DNA of 64,000 nucleotides. Origin: Candidatus Krumholzibacteriia bacterium. Lineage in GTDB: Bacteria > Krumholzibacteriota > Krumholzibacteriia > LZORAL124-64-63. Below the pieces are notes generated by a model that worked only from the letters and a program-made list of their open reading frames with translations, was not told the origin of the DNA and made no database searches. A program made the position numbers and the translations under genes. This document shows, in pieces, positions 17,854 through 26,800 of the stretch (within the stretch, counting starts at the first letter, position 1; each line of letters opens with the position of its first letter). The stretch covers positions 1 to 64,000 of the forward strand of contig JADGDU010000011.1 of assembly GCA_016744705.1 (NCBI GenBank), in the 5' to 3' direction.

Positions 17854-18049
17854 GATCATTCTCCTTGGGGTGTTCACTGACACCAGTTAAAGGACTTTGA
17901 GCAGAATAATTGAATGGGTCATGAGGGTCAAGTCAAAGTTCCGCGGGAATTGGCCATTTTATTCTTTCCAAGGATAAAAAAAACAAGTTACAATTGTAAA
18001 TGTGGATAATACTCAAAACCGAAGCATTGCAGCACCGAAGGGACTGACC

Positions 18050-19843
18050 ATGCCCAAGACGGAAATCAGAAATAAACGAAACCTCATCGCTCAGTGGGCT
18101 TTTGATACTCGTCCCATCCTGGGTCGATTCCGGCTCTGGTTGGAAGATGTGGAAGTGACCCGATTGGATGATAGTGGTGGGGTTGAATTTCTGAGCGAAA
18201 TCACATTTGCAGGTGGGGCCATGGAGCGCGGTTTTATTATGACCGCTGCGGTCACTGCTTTAGGCACCCGTCTGTTTGGCCGCCATGGTGAAGGCAAGGG
18301 GTTGGATAAGAAGGGCCTCAACGGTGTCAAAAAAGATGCTGACGCCATCAGCGCCTACATGATGAGTGAATCATTCTGGTTCCTGACTCGCAATCTCCCT
18401 GAAAATCATGCGGTGATGGTTTGTTTGGGTGAAGGCTTGATGCCCAAGGGTGGCGAATCGCCGGATATGGGCAGTAACCCGCTGTTGGGCTTCGGGCGCA
18501 TTTATGCCCGGCCTCAAGTGGCGGTTTTCCTGGATCGCCAAGTGCAAAAGCTGATCAACGATCCCACTTTCACCTGGGAAGATTTCATCAAACGGGTGGA
18601 CCGGGAAGGCGTCACCATCTGGGGAGCGGCCATCGATACCCTGGAAAATACTTCTCGCTTTGCCAAAGGCACAGACACAGGCCCCATGACGGTGTTGCAT
18701 TTGTTCAATCAACCGCTGTCCGTGACCCGCCCTTATGAAGGTTACATGGGCAACTTATTGCTGCCCTGCTCGGTGACCGAAAAGGCCGCCGACAATTCGA
18801 TTCTGGTGGATTTCCACACTCCTCGCAGCAAGGTCATGGATGCCATCAAGATGACCTGGCCTGAAATAAAAAATGAAAATGTTCATGTGTGGACTCTCTC
18901 AGGTGAAAGTCGGGAAGCGCGCATTGGTAGCTTGTGGGCTCAGTGGCGTGAAGTGGGCGCCCATATCATCGAAGACGGTTGGGTTTTGCCCACCTCCGGC
19001 ATGCCGGTCTTTACCGACTCCGGCACATACGCACCGACCTACAATGTGGGCACCTGGCTGGATGACGATGGCCAGCGCCACCTATTCCTCGTAGATGGTT
19101 ACGCCGCCAGCGCCGAGGCCATGCAGGCGGCCAGCTTGGCACCCATCCTCAAAATCAATGTTTCTCTGTCTCTGTTCAGTTCAAAGTTTGATCTGCCTTG
19201 GCATCTGGAGAGCAGCATCATGCACTTGAATCCTGAAGCTGAAAATTTTGCGGCCAAATTGAACGAATTGGTGGGTAAGAACCTCAGCGATGCCGATGTT
19301 GACGACTACCGTTTCTGCATTCGGGATGCCCGGGATTCTCACATACCTTTGGGCCGGCGAACCCTTGGAGCAGATGATTTCCTGCCTCGCAAAACATGGG
19401 ACGTGATGGCCCTGGCGGGATTCATGTTGGACGATCCTTACACCGGTTCTTCCGGGGTGGAGAAACTCAGCGATGATACTTATGCCGTGACCGTGCGCAT
19501 GTCCACGCCTCATGGTGTCAAGCAGGTACGCTTCAGTCTGCGGTTCATGGAAGATGAAGATGTGCGTCCTCTGGTGTGCAATCCCTTGCTCATTAGGTTC
19601 TTTCACGGAGAAAATCATCTGGACCGGGCCATTAAGATTTCAGATTCCGGCCGTATTCGGAATGAATTGCAAACCCTTTGTTCCGAAGCTCTTGAGCACT
19701 TGGATGACAGCGGTATGCGGGTTTATTTTGACCGCATCAGCACTGATGTTATCTCGGTGGCTGATCAGAAAATTCTCCGAGAGGTGCTGGTTTGGTACAA
19801 ACAGCATCATCCTCGCTGGTTTAACTGGCTGGAATTGTCTTAA
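18050..19843 (+). CDS. Hypothetical protein, about 600 aa, unrecognised
   Basis: The ATG at 18050 is preceded by AAGGGA at good spacing; an in-frame GTG at 18002 would add 16 residues. The 597-aa product has no signal peptide or membrane segment and appears cytosolic, mixed alpha/beta. Recognisable local features are only an acidic and aromatic-rich character and stretches such as FGRHGEGKGLDKKG and VLPTSGMPVFTDSGTYAP. The end is HHPRWFNWLELS. I could not match it to a family. It is divergent from the AsnRS-like gene and followed after 78 bases by the ECF sigma factor. A shared role with either neighbour is not shown by the sequence. Confidence 0.8.
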   Translation: MPKTEIRNKRNLIAQWAFDTRPILGRFRLWLEDVEVTRLDDSGGVEFLSEITFAGGAMERGFIMTAAVTALGTRLFGRHGEGKGLDKKGLNGVKKDADAISAYMMSESFWFLTRNLPENHAVMVCLGEGLMPKGGESPDMGSNPLLGFGRIYARPQVAVFLDRQVQKLINDPTFTWEDFIKRVDREGVTIWGAAIDTLENTSRFAKGTDTGPMTVLHLFNQPLSVTRPYEGYMGNLLLPCSVTEKAADNSILVDFHTPRSKVMDAIKMTWPEIKNENVHVWTLSGESREARIGSLWAQWREVGAHIIEDGWVLPTSGMPVFTDSGTYAPTYNVGTWLDDDGQRHLFLVDGYAASAEAMQAASLAPILKINVSLSLFSSKFDLPWHLESSIMHLNPEAENFAAKLNELVGKNLSDADVDDYRFCIRDARDSHIPLGRRTLGADDFLPRKTWDVMALAGFMLDDPYTGSSGVEKLSDDTYAVTVRMSTPHGVKQVRFSLRFMEDEDVRPLVCNPLLIRFFHGENHLDRAIKISDSGRIRNELQTLCSEALEHLDDSGMRVYFDRISTDVISVADQKILREVLVWYKQHHPRWFNWLELS

Positions 19844-19884
19844 GACTAAATGAGGTTTTTTGAAGATTCCTGAAGCACATTGGG

Positions 19885-19915
19885 CCTCCGTGCTGTACAA
19901 TACACGGCACGGAGG
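19885..19915 (+). promoter_or_regulatory. Hairpin masking the Shine-Dalgarno of the ECF sigma gene
   Basis: CCTCCGTGC (19885-19893) is perfectly complementary to GCACGGAGG (19907-19915), with a 13-base loop. A G-U pair extends the stem by one. The 3' arm contains the GGAGG ribosome binding site of the sigma factor starting at TTG 19922. If the transcript starts upstream of 19885, the site would be sequestered, a possible translational control or RNA thermometer. Confidence 0.5.
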
Positions 19916-19921
19916 TAGGAC

Positions 19922-20479
19922 TTGCAAGCTAAACCAGACATCACGACCTTATTACTCGATTGGAAAGATGGGTCTCCCCAGGCTTACGAAACCCTTGTGG
20001 ACGTTTTGTACGATGAGTTGCGCCTGCTAGCCAGGCGAAATCTTCGCCACCGGGGCAACAGCCTGACCCTGAACACCAGCGGTTTGGTTCATGAAGCCTA
20101 CCTCAAGTTGGCCGATCATTCTCGTTTGGGCATTGCCGATCGGGGCCATTTTCTGGCCGTGTACAGCAAAGTTATGCGCAACATCCTGATCGATATGGCC
20201 CGCAGCCGGGCTGCCGTCAAACATGGCGGCGACCTTTCGCCCATCACTCTTGATGATACTCATTTGCAGATTGATGCCCAGGCCCATGAGCTTCTGGCCA
20301 TCAACGAAGCGCTCACGCAGCTGGCCCATTTGGATGAGTGTTTGGCAAAAACGGTGGAATGCCGGTTCTTTGCTGGTCTGACGGAAGTGGAAACGGCTGA
20401 GGCCATGGGGATTTCTGATCGAACGGTTCGCCGCAACTGGATCAAGGCCAAAACTCTTCTGCATCAATTCCTGGAATAA
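19922..20479 (+). CDS. ECF RNA polymerase sigma factor (sigma-70 ECF-like family)
   Basis: The 185-aa protein starts at TTG, fixed by GGAGG seven bases upstream. Region 2 covers roughly residues 20-90 (ELRLLARRNLRHRG, HEAYLKLAD, KVMRNILIDMARSR). Region 4 covers 125-180, with the helix-turn-helix TEVETAEAMGISDRTVRRNW. The spacing and the segment LTLNTSGLVHEAYLKL identify the ECF subgroup that occurs beside Ser/Thr kinases with TPRs in Acidobacteria, Planctomycetes and related bacteria. Exactly such a kinase follows 81 bases downstream, and no anti-sigma factor is present. Control by phosphorylation through that kinase is therefore likely but inferred. Confidence 0.93.
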   Translation: MQAKPDITTLLLDWKDGSPQAYETLVDVLYDELRLLARRNLRHRGNSLTLNTSGLVHEAYLKLADHSRLGIADRGHFLAVYSKVMRNILIDMARSRAAVKHGGDLSPITLDDTHLQIDAQAHELLAINEALTQLAHLDECLAKTVECRFFAGLTEVETAEAMGISDRTVRRNWIKAKTLLHQFLE

Positions 20480-20560
20480 GATTCCCTGTCCGCATTGGCT
20501 GGGAAAATTCGTAGTGTCAATCAGAACAACTGATCCTATTTGACAAAGTCGACTTAGCCC

Positions 20561-23188
20561 ATGAAAAAGAAAATCACCACTGATCAATGGCTTCAGATGG
20601 ACCCCATCCTGAATGAAATCCTTGAGCTGGACTCTGCCCTGCAGGAGTCCCGAGCCAGGGAGCTGTGCCAGGATGAAACATTGCTGGGGCATGTTCTGGA
20701 ATTTCTGAACACCAGCCATAAGACTTCCAGTTTTCTCAAAAAAAGTGCCGGGGAAAGATCTGCCCACCTGGTGGATAATGGCACCAGGCAATGGGATCCA
20801 TCCCGGCGTATTGGTGAACGTCTGGGCCCTTATGAACTGATGGAATTGCTGGGCGAAGGCGGCATGGGGGTGGTGTATCTGGCTGAACGGGCTGATGGCC
20901 AGTACCACAAAAAAGTGGCCATCAAGTTGATGCTTTCTCTGGGTAAGGATTCCCATTTGCGGAATCGATTTTTGAACGAACGAGAGTTGTTGGCGCGGCT
21001 CGAACATCCCAACATTGCCCGCCTTCTGGATGGAGGCCTCAGTGACGACGGTTACCCTTACATCGTCATGGAATTGGTGGATGGTCTGCCTTTGGTACAA
21101 TATGCAGAATCTCACAATTTGGATTTGGAAGAACGCCTGGAGCTCTTTCTGGAAGTCTGCAAGGCCGTGGACAGTGCCCACCAGAAATTTGTTCTGCATT
21201 GCGACCTGAAACCATCCAACATTTTGGTGACTCCCCGGAAGCAGGTACGGCTGCTGGACTTCGGTATATCCTGCTGTTTGGAAAAAGCCGTCCAGACTCC
21301 AGGTAATCTCCAGCCCGGTTCCCTGTTGACGCCGGGCTTTGCTTCTCCAGAACAAAAAGAGGGAACTGTTCTGACAACGGCCACGGATATCTTTAGTTTG
21401 GGGGTTTTACTCTTCGAATTGGTGACCGGGGAGCGTCCTTTTGGTGATTCCGAATCCTCAACTCGGGTGGAACCTGAGCCTGCTTCCAATGTGGGAAAAT
21501 CGAAACCCTGGGCCTGGCGCCTTAAGGGTGATCTGAACAATATTTTACGGACCATGCTGAAGGAAAACCCTTCCGATCGTTACAATTCTGTCCAGGAAGT
21601 GGTGGATGATCTGCGCCGTTACCGGGAGCATTTACCAGTTCGGGTGACACCGGCCACTCCTCTATATCTGGTGCGGAAAGTGCTGGGGCGAAACAAACCT
21701 CTGACCATAGTGATCCTGGTGGGGTGGTTGGCTTTGACCGCAGCAGTTTTTAGCACCTCGCGTTCTGCAGACATTGCCAAAAAAGAAAGAGATCTGGCCA
21801 GGATTGAAAACCTGAAAGCGGAGGCGGTCTCTTCTTTTCTGGTAGAGCTATTTGAGAATTCTGATCCCAATGTAAAACCCGGGGAAACAGTGACGGCCAG
21901 AGAGTTGTTGGATCAGGGCACTTCACGTATCAGAACCACCCTCGCCGACCAGCCTGAAGTGCAGAGCGAGCTGATGTTCACCATGGCCTCAGTGTATGCG
22001 AATTTGGGGCTTTATCAAGAAGCGACCACGTTGAACCAGGAAGTGTTGGATTTTTTGCAAAACCGTTCCGGTGGTCATGAACAGAAATTGGCTGAGGCAT
22101 TCACGGTCCAGGGATATGTGCTGATATTAAAAGGGGAGTATGAAGAAGCCGAAGTGGCTTCCCGCCAGGCAGTGGATTTGCTGCGGCCATTGAATCTGGA
22201 TGATAGTGCGTCTTTGGCAGGCGGCCTGCAGGTGCTGGCGCACTCGGTCAAAGAACAAGGCCGGTTGGATGAATCGGAAATTCTTTATCGGGAAGGGTTG
22301 GAACTACGGCAGGCAGCGGCCCATCCGGACACCGTAGAGTTGGCCTCAACCATGGCCAGTCTGGGGGAGTTGTTGAGAGTTGCCAGCCGCCCGGAGGAGG
22401 CCGAATCCCTGGAGCGAGAGGCCCTGGCTCTAAGCAGACTCGTTAAAGGTGGCGTTCATCCTCTGGTGCTCGACTGTATGAACAATTTGGCTCTGTCGGT
22501 GCGGGATTTGAAGCGATACGACGAAGCGGAGGTCTTGACTCTTGAAGCGGTGGAGATGACCGAGGTCCTCTTTGGAAACCAATGCAGTCGTATGGCTGTG
22601 GTCCTTAATAACCTGGGTGCTTTGTACAAATTGCAGAAAAAGTTGGACGAAGCCGAGCAAGCGCATCGTCAATCGCTGGCCATCCGCAGAGAGGTTTTAG
22701 AACCTGGCCATCCCGTTATAGCTGCCAGTTTGAACAATCTGGCGGTGACTCTGGAATCTCAGGGTGAGTTGGCAGAGTCTGCCGCTTTGCTGCAGGAGGC
22801 GCTGGTGATTGTGCGTGATACACGGGGGCCAAGGCATCGTCATGTTGGAGTGAGTCTGTACAATTTGGGCAAGGTTTTATTCAAGGACCAAAACTATTCT
22901 GAAGCGGCAGCAGTTTTGGAAGAAGGATATGGAGTCATGGCAGAAACTCTACCTTCCGGTCATTGGATCCTGGGAAACACCAAAAGCATGATGGGCTTTT
23001 CCCTGGCGCAAACGGGGGACATCCTCCGGGGTTATGAACTTTCAAAAGCTGGCTACGATTTGGTGAATGAGGCCAGAGGACCTGAGAATGCCCGCACCAA
23101 ACGTACTTTGAGGCGTTTGGCAGATGTTTGTCACTTGATGGGAGAGGATTCCGAAGAGGCCGCCTATCGGCTAATGTTGGATCAGTAA
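20561..23188 (+). CDS. Membrane Ser/Thr protein kinase with C-terminal TPR domain
   Basis: The product is 875 aa. An N-terminal helical segment (1-85) precedes a Hanks-type kinase domain (about 88-360). It has the Gly loop LGEGGMGVVYLAE, VAIKLM with the catalytic Lys, HCDLKPSN as catalytic loop (HCD instead of HRD), LDFGIS and a SPEQ motif in place of APE. A single transmembrane helix spans about 381-400 (LTIVILVGWLALTAAVF). The periplasmic part contains around ten TPR units (415-860), many with the kinesin-light-chain-like pattern of linked 42-residue repeats. The ECF sigma gene lies immediately upstream. The pair probably forms a one-membrane sensing unit: TPRs detect a partner or envelope signal and the kinase acts on the sigma factor. 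Confidence 0.93.
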   Translation: MKKKITTDQWLQMDPILNEILELDSALQESRARELCQDETLLGHVLEFLNTSHKTSSFLKKSAGERSAHLVDNGTRQWDPSRRIGERLGPYELMELLGEGGMGVVYLAERADGQYHKKVAIKLMLSLGKDSHLRNRFLNERELLARLEHPNIARLLDGGLSDDGYPYIVMELVDGLPLVQYAESHNLDLEERLELFLEVCKAVDSAHQKFVLHCDLKPSNILVTPRKQVRLLDFGISCCLEKAVQTPGNLQPGSLLTPGFASPEQKEGTVLTTATDIFSLGVLLFELVTGERPFGDSESSTRVEPEPASNVGKSKPWAWRLKGDLNNILRTMLKENPSDRYNSVQEVVDDLRRYREHLPVRVTPATPLYLVRKVLGRNKPLTIVILVGWLALTAAVFSTSRSADIAKKERDLARIENLKAEAVSSFLVELFENSDPNVKPGETVTARELLDQGTSRIRTTLADQPEVQSELMFTMASVYANLGLYQEATTLNQEVLDFLQNRSGGHEQKLAEAFTVQGYVLILKGEYEEAEVASRQAVDLLRPLNLDDSASLAGGLQVLAHSVKEQGRLDESEILYREGLELRQAAAHPDTVELASTMASLGELLRVASRPEEAESLEREALALSRLVKGGVHPLVLDCMNNLALSVRDLKRYDEAEVLTLEAVEMTEVLFGNQCSRMAVVLNNLGALYKLQKKLDEAEQAHRQSLAIRREVLEPGHPVIAASLNNLAVTLESQGELAESAALLQEALVIVRDTRGPRHRHVGVSLYNLGKVLFKDQNYSEAAAVLEEGYGVMAETLPSGHWILGNTKSMMGFSLAQTGDILRGYELSKAGYDLVNEARGPENARTKRTLRRLADVCHLMGEDSEEAAYRLMLDQ

Positions 23189-23346
23189 AAATATCTTGTC
23201 CGGTTTTTATGATCAATTTCGTATTTCCAAGTAGAGAGTGCCGGTGGGGGAGTCGCCCAAAACGACTGGAGCCAATCGCCCGGACAGATCTCTAATACCC
23301 AGATGAAAAAAATCAATCCCCAAGGGAAATGAAGGAGAAGATCATC

Positions 23347-23865
23347 ATGAAAAGGTTATCTGTTGTTTTGATGTTGCTTGTGGCCACATGGGCTCTGGCG
23401 GCTGATCCCGAAACTGTGGAGAATGACCGCTCTTCCGCAGCAGGAAACGAAGAACCGGTAGAGGTTCGTGGCGTTCCCGATCTTCCCATAAACCAGGCAG
23501 AGATCCAACAATATGGAGCCGAAGATAAGAGTGCCGGAGTGGACGAGACCGACATTCAAATGAGCAATCCCTTGATGAAAGAGTTTATCCAAATTCAGGA
23601 AACAGCGGCTCTGCGTCTGGATGAACTGAACACGCAGCTGGCGAATCAGAGCAATGAAGAGGAAGCTCTGCTGTTGATCAAGGAAATGGAACGAGTCAAA
23701 CAAGAAACTGAGTTGGATATGTTACGCCTGCAAGCCAACGCCGCTTTGGCCCGGGGAGACCAGGCTACTGCCGATGAAATCAACCAAGCCCTCACAACGA
23801 TGTCCACGCCTCGTCCTGCCCGTCCGGCTGTGGAGCGAAGTGCTTCCGCCGGTTCGGGACGATAG
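23347..23865 (+). CDS. Small secreted hypothetical protein with coiled-coil
   Basis: The ATG at 23347 follows a GAAGGAG site at good spacing; an earlier ATG at 23329 overlaps that site and is unlikely. The 172-aa product has a signal peptide (1-19, ending WALA). An acidic disordered region follows, then a helix rich in Glu, Gln and Leu from about 85 to 155 (QETAALRLDELNTQLANQ and LLLIKEMERVKQETELDM) that should form a coiled coil. The tail is Arg/Pro/Ser-rich. It was not recognised. The large secreted metallopeptidase-like gene starts 11 bases after its stop, so the two form an operon and the small protein may act as its chaperone or partner. Confidence 0.8.
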   Translation: MKRLSVVLMLLVATWALAADPETVENDRSSAAGNEEPVEVRGVPDLPINQAEIQQYGAEDKSAGVDETDIQMSNPLMKEFIQIQETAALRLDELNTQLANQSNEEEALLLIKEMERVKQETELDMLRLQANAALARGDQATADEINQALTTMSTPRPARPAVERSASAGSGR

Positions 23866-23876
23866 GAGGGATCATC

Positions 23877-26800
23877 ATGAAATTATTAAAGTTTTTTATC
23901 ACAGCCATGCTGTGTTTTGTGTGGTCAGCCTCGGCGCTGGCCGATGTGGCTCCGCCCATCAAAGTGAAACTGATGAAGGGGTCGGATACACCTGTGGAAG
24001 GCGAACCTTTCAAAGGGCGTCTTGAAATTACCACCGGATACCCTGGGGAAATGACTGGCTTCCGTTTTGAGAGCGACAGCTGGTTGACGGTGAATCTGGA
24101 TGCTCCCAATGCGCAGACTATCAGTCAAGGGGATCGATTGGAAATTCCTTTCGAGGTGCGTCCGTTGACCGGTTCCGGAGAATTGCTTTTCCTGTTTGAA
24201 GTGGATGGGTACACCATCCGCAAGAACCTGGATCTGAGTAGGGCCCATGCCTTAAGAATGGAAACTCAGGCTCCGGTGAAGGAAGTCCGGGGAGATTTTG
24301 CTCCGGCCCCACTTCATTCCCTTGAAAGTGTTCCTGTTGACGATACGGAACCCCTGGGCATGCGTGGAGAGAGTGATCCTGATGAAAGCGCGGCCTCCTC
24401 GACCAATAGAACCATCCGGGTTCATGGACGTTTTTCCTATGTTCGTGAAGACGGCACCAGGATTGGCGCCGATGGGATTAACATCCGCATTTATGATGAA
24501 GACGTAGTGTCAGATGACCTTCTGGCTAATGTCGTGACCGATGCCTACGGATATTACGATGTGAACATCAACACCGACGATGGCGGCGAGACAAATCCCG
24601 ATTTGTTTGTGCAATTCCGGGCATCCAATTCCAAGGTCAGCGTCAAGGACGTAACCCACGAAGAAATTTATACATGGAAGACAGGCACCTGGAATAATTA
24701 TTCCGGCAGTGATCTGAATGTGGGCTCTTTGGAACCTGGCAATGAAGGAGAACATCCAGCGCTGCACATCCAAACCGATATTACCCGCACCTGGCGGTGG
24801 TTGCTCAATCACGAAGGTTACAACGTGGATTTTGTTGGGGCTTTCTGGCCAGACGGCGCCACCGGTGCCTGGTACGAACCCTGGTCATCGGAGATCCATA
24901 TTTCCGTCGGTCGTGAGTGGAATGAAGCGACTCACAGTCATGAATATGGCCACCACTTTCTGACCAACTACTCCACCACTGTGAACCCTGATTATTGCAA
25001 TGGAATTTGTGATAGTCCTTCCGGTTGTGGGCATTGCATCTGGTGTCAGGAAACCGATCATGATGCTTTTAACGAGGGCTGGCCCAATTGGCTGGCTGAT
25101 TTGCTGACTCGTTCTTACGCAGGAGATTACGGCATCCCTTCGGATTACACACGGTCTCAGGAGAACCTTGATACCTGTGGTTCCATCCTCGACGACCCGT
25201 ATTTGACCGAGGGATTTCTGGGAGCTGTCATCAGGGATATTGAAGACAGCAGTAATGATAATCACGGGGAGTTTCCGGATCAGGCAGATGTCTTGAGCAT
25301 GGGAACCAATGAGATTTTTGATGTTGTGGATTTTGATGAGCCCACCACGCCCATCGGTTTTCTGCACGCATTCAAAACACGATTCCCCAACCAACGGGAA
25401 AACCTGTGGGAAACAGCCAGAAACAGTGGTTACGAGATTGACCTGACGGCACCTGGCGTAGTGAGTAATCTGACATCTCCGAGCCATAATACTTCCGGCG
25501 ATAGCTCAGACCCAACCATCGATTTCACCTGGACTACTGCCTATGATGACGCTTCGGGAATCGCTGGGTATGGGTTGTATATTTCGTCAGGGGGAGGAGC
25601 TCCTTCTGAAACGGTGGATATTGGTGATGTGAATTCATACACCACTGAAACTCTCTTTCCGGGAGTTTATTACTTTACGATCAAAGCCGTGGACAGGGCG
25701 GGACGCTGGAGCTCCGGGTACGGGACTTATGGTCCAGTCACTATTCGGTCAGCCGAACCCACGGATCTTACCTATACCCAGTTCTCCAATTGGGATTATC
25801 CTCTGGTCCCTTCTGATGTGAACACCAACTCCGCCTCCACTTCTACGGTGTCCGATTACCTGACTGGTGATACGGGAAGCACCTACTGGAATGTGACGGG
25901 GCGCAATGTGGGTGAAGTGTCCACAGGTGTTGGTTTCCAGACTCGCCTCTATGTGGATGATGTTTTTCGCTGGTGGTTGAGCTGGGGTCCAGTGAACGGA
26001 AACACCAATTTTTATGGTGTGAATGCCGGTGGAGTGACCGTGCGCGGAGGTCGGCACGTCTTCGAGGCACGTTATGATGCCACCGATCAGGTAGCCGAAG
26101 ATGATGAAACCAATAATCGTTGGGGCCATCAATTCGTATGGGCTCCGGAATTTCTGATTGCTGATGAACCGGTGACGGCCTCGCATCCGCCAGCACTATC
26201 AGCCGGTTACGACGGTGTGGTGGATGGCTCGGTGCTTTGGTATAACGCCGACGGGAAGAGCGTTGGATATACAGGCTGGTGGAGCGCAGCTACAATTCGT
26301 GCTACCGACCATGCCGATGATTACGATGTTCGGTTGCATGAACTCTCCACCGGTGCTGAAAATGGTTTCGCCGGCAATGTAGCCTGGTCTGGGCGGGGAG
26401 CTGGATATTTGGATGCGGTTTTGGTCAACCGGAATTTGAATTCCTCCAATATGGATGTGGGGATTCTCAATTACGGTGATGATGACAGTGATTACGTCGT
26501 GACCAAGCGCATTAGCACCGAATACTCTTTTGGGGATTCGGTGACCTTCACCATGGGTCAGGATGAGTATTTGATGCTCCGGGAATTTAACATCCCAGAA
26601 GCGGTGTCGGATTTTGTCAGCATCTCTGTGATGACTGATCCAGGCGGTTCTCCCATTAATGTGGGCTGGATGAACAAAGATTTCGAAGTGGGATCCTTGA
26701 GTTCCATCTCGAATGTGGCCGTGACTGATGCCGGTGGTTACGCTCGTTTGGATCTGGTTGTTCCTGATCCGGGCTTCACCTGTGTGGTCTTATGGCGAAA

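Noticed and set aside
20027..21355. A 442-codon minus-strand frame opposite the sigma and kinase genes
   Set aside because: It spans two well-supported plus-strand genes and their gap, and the predicted protein is biased in the way expected of an antisense shadow.
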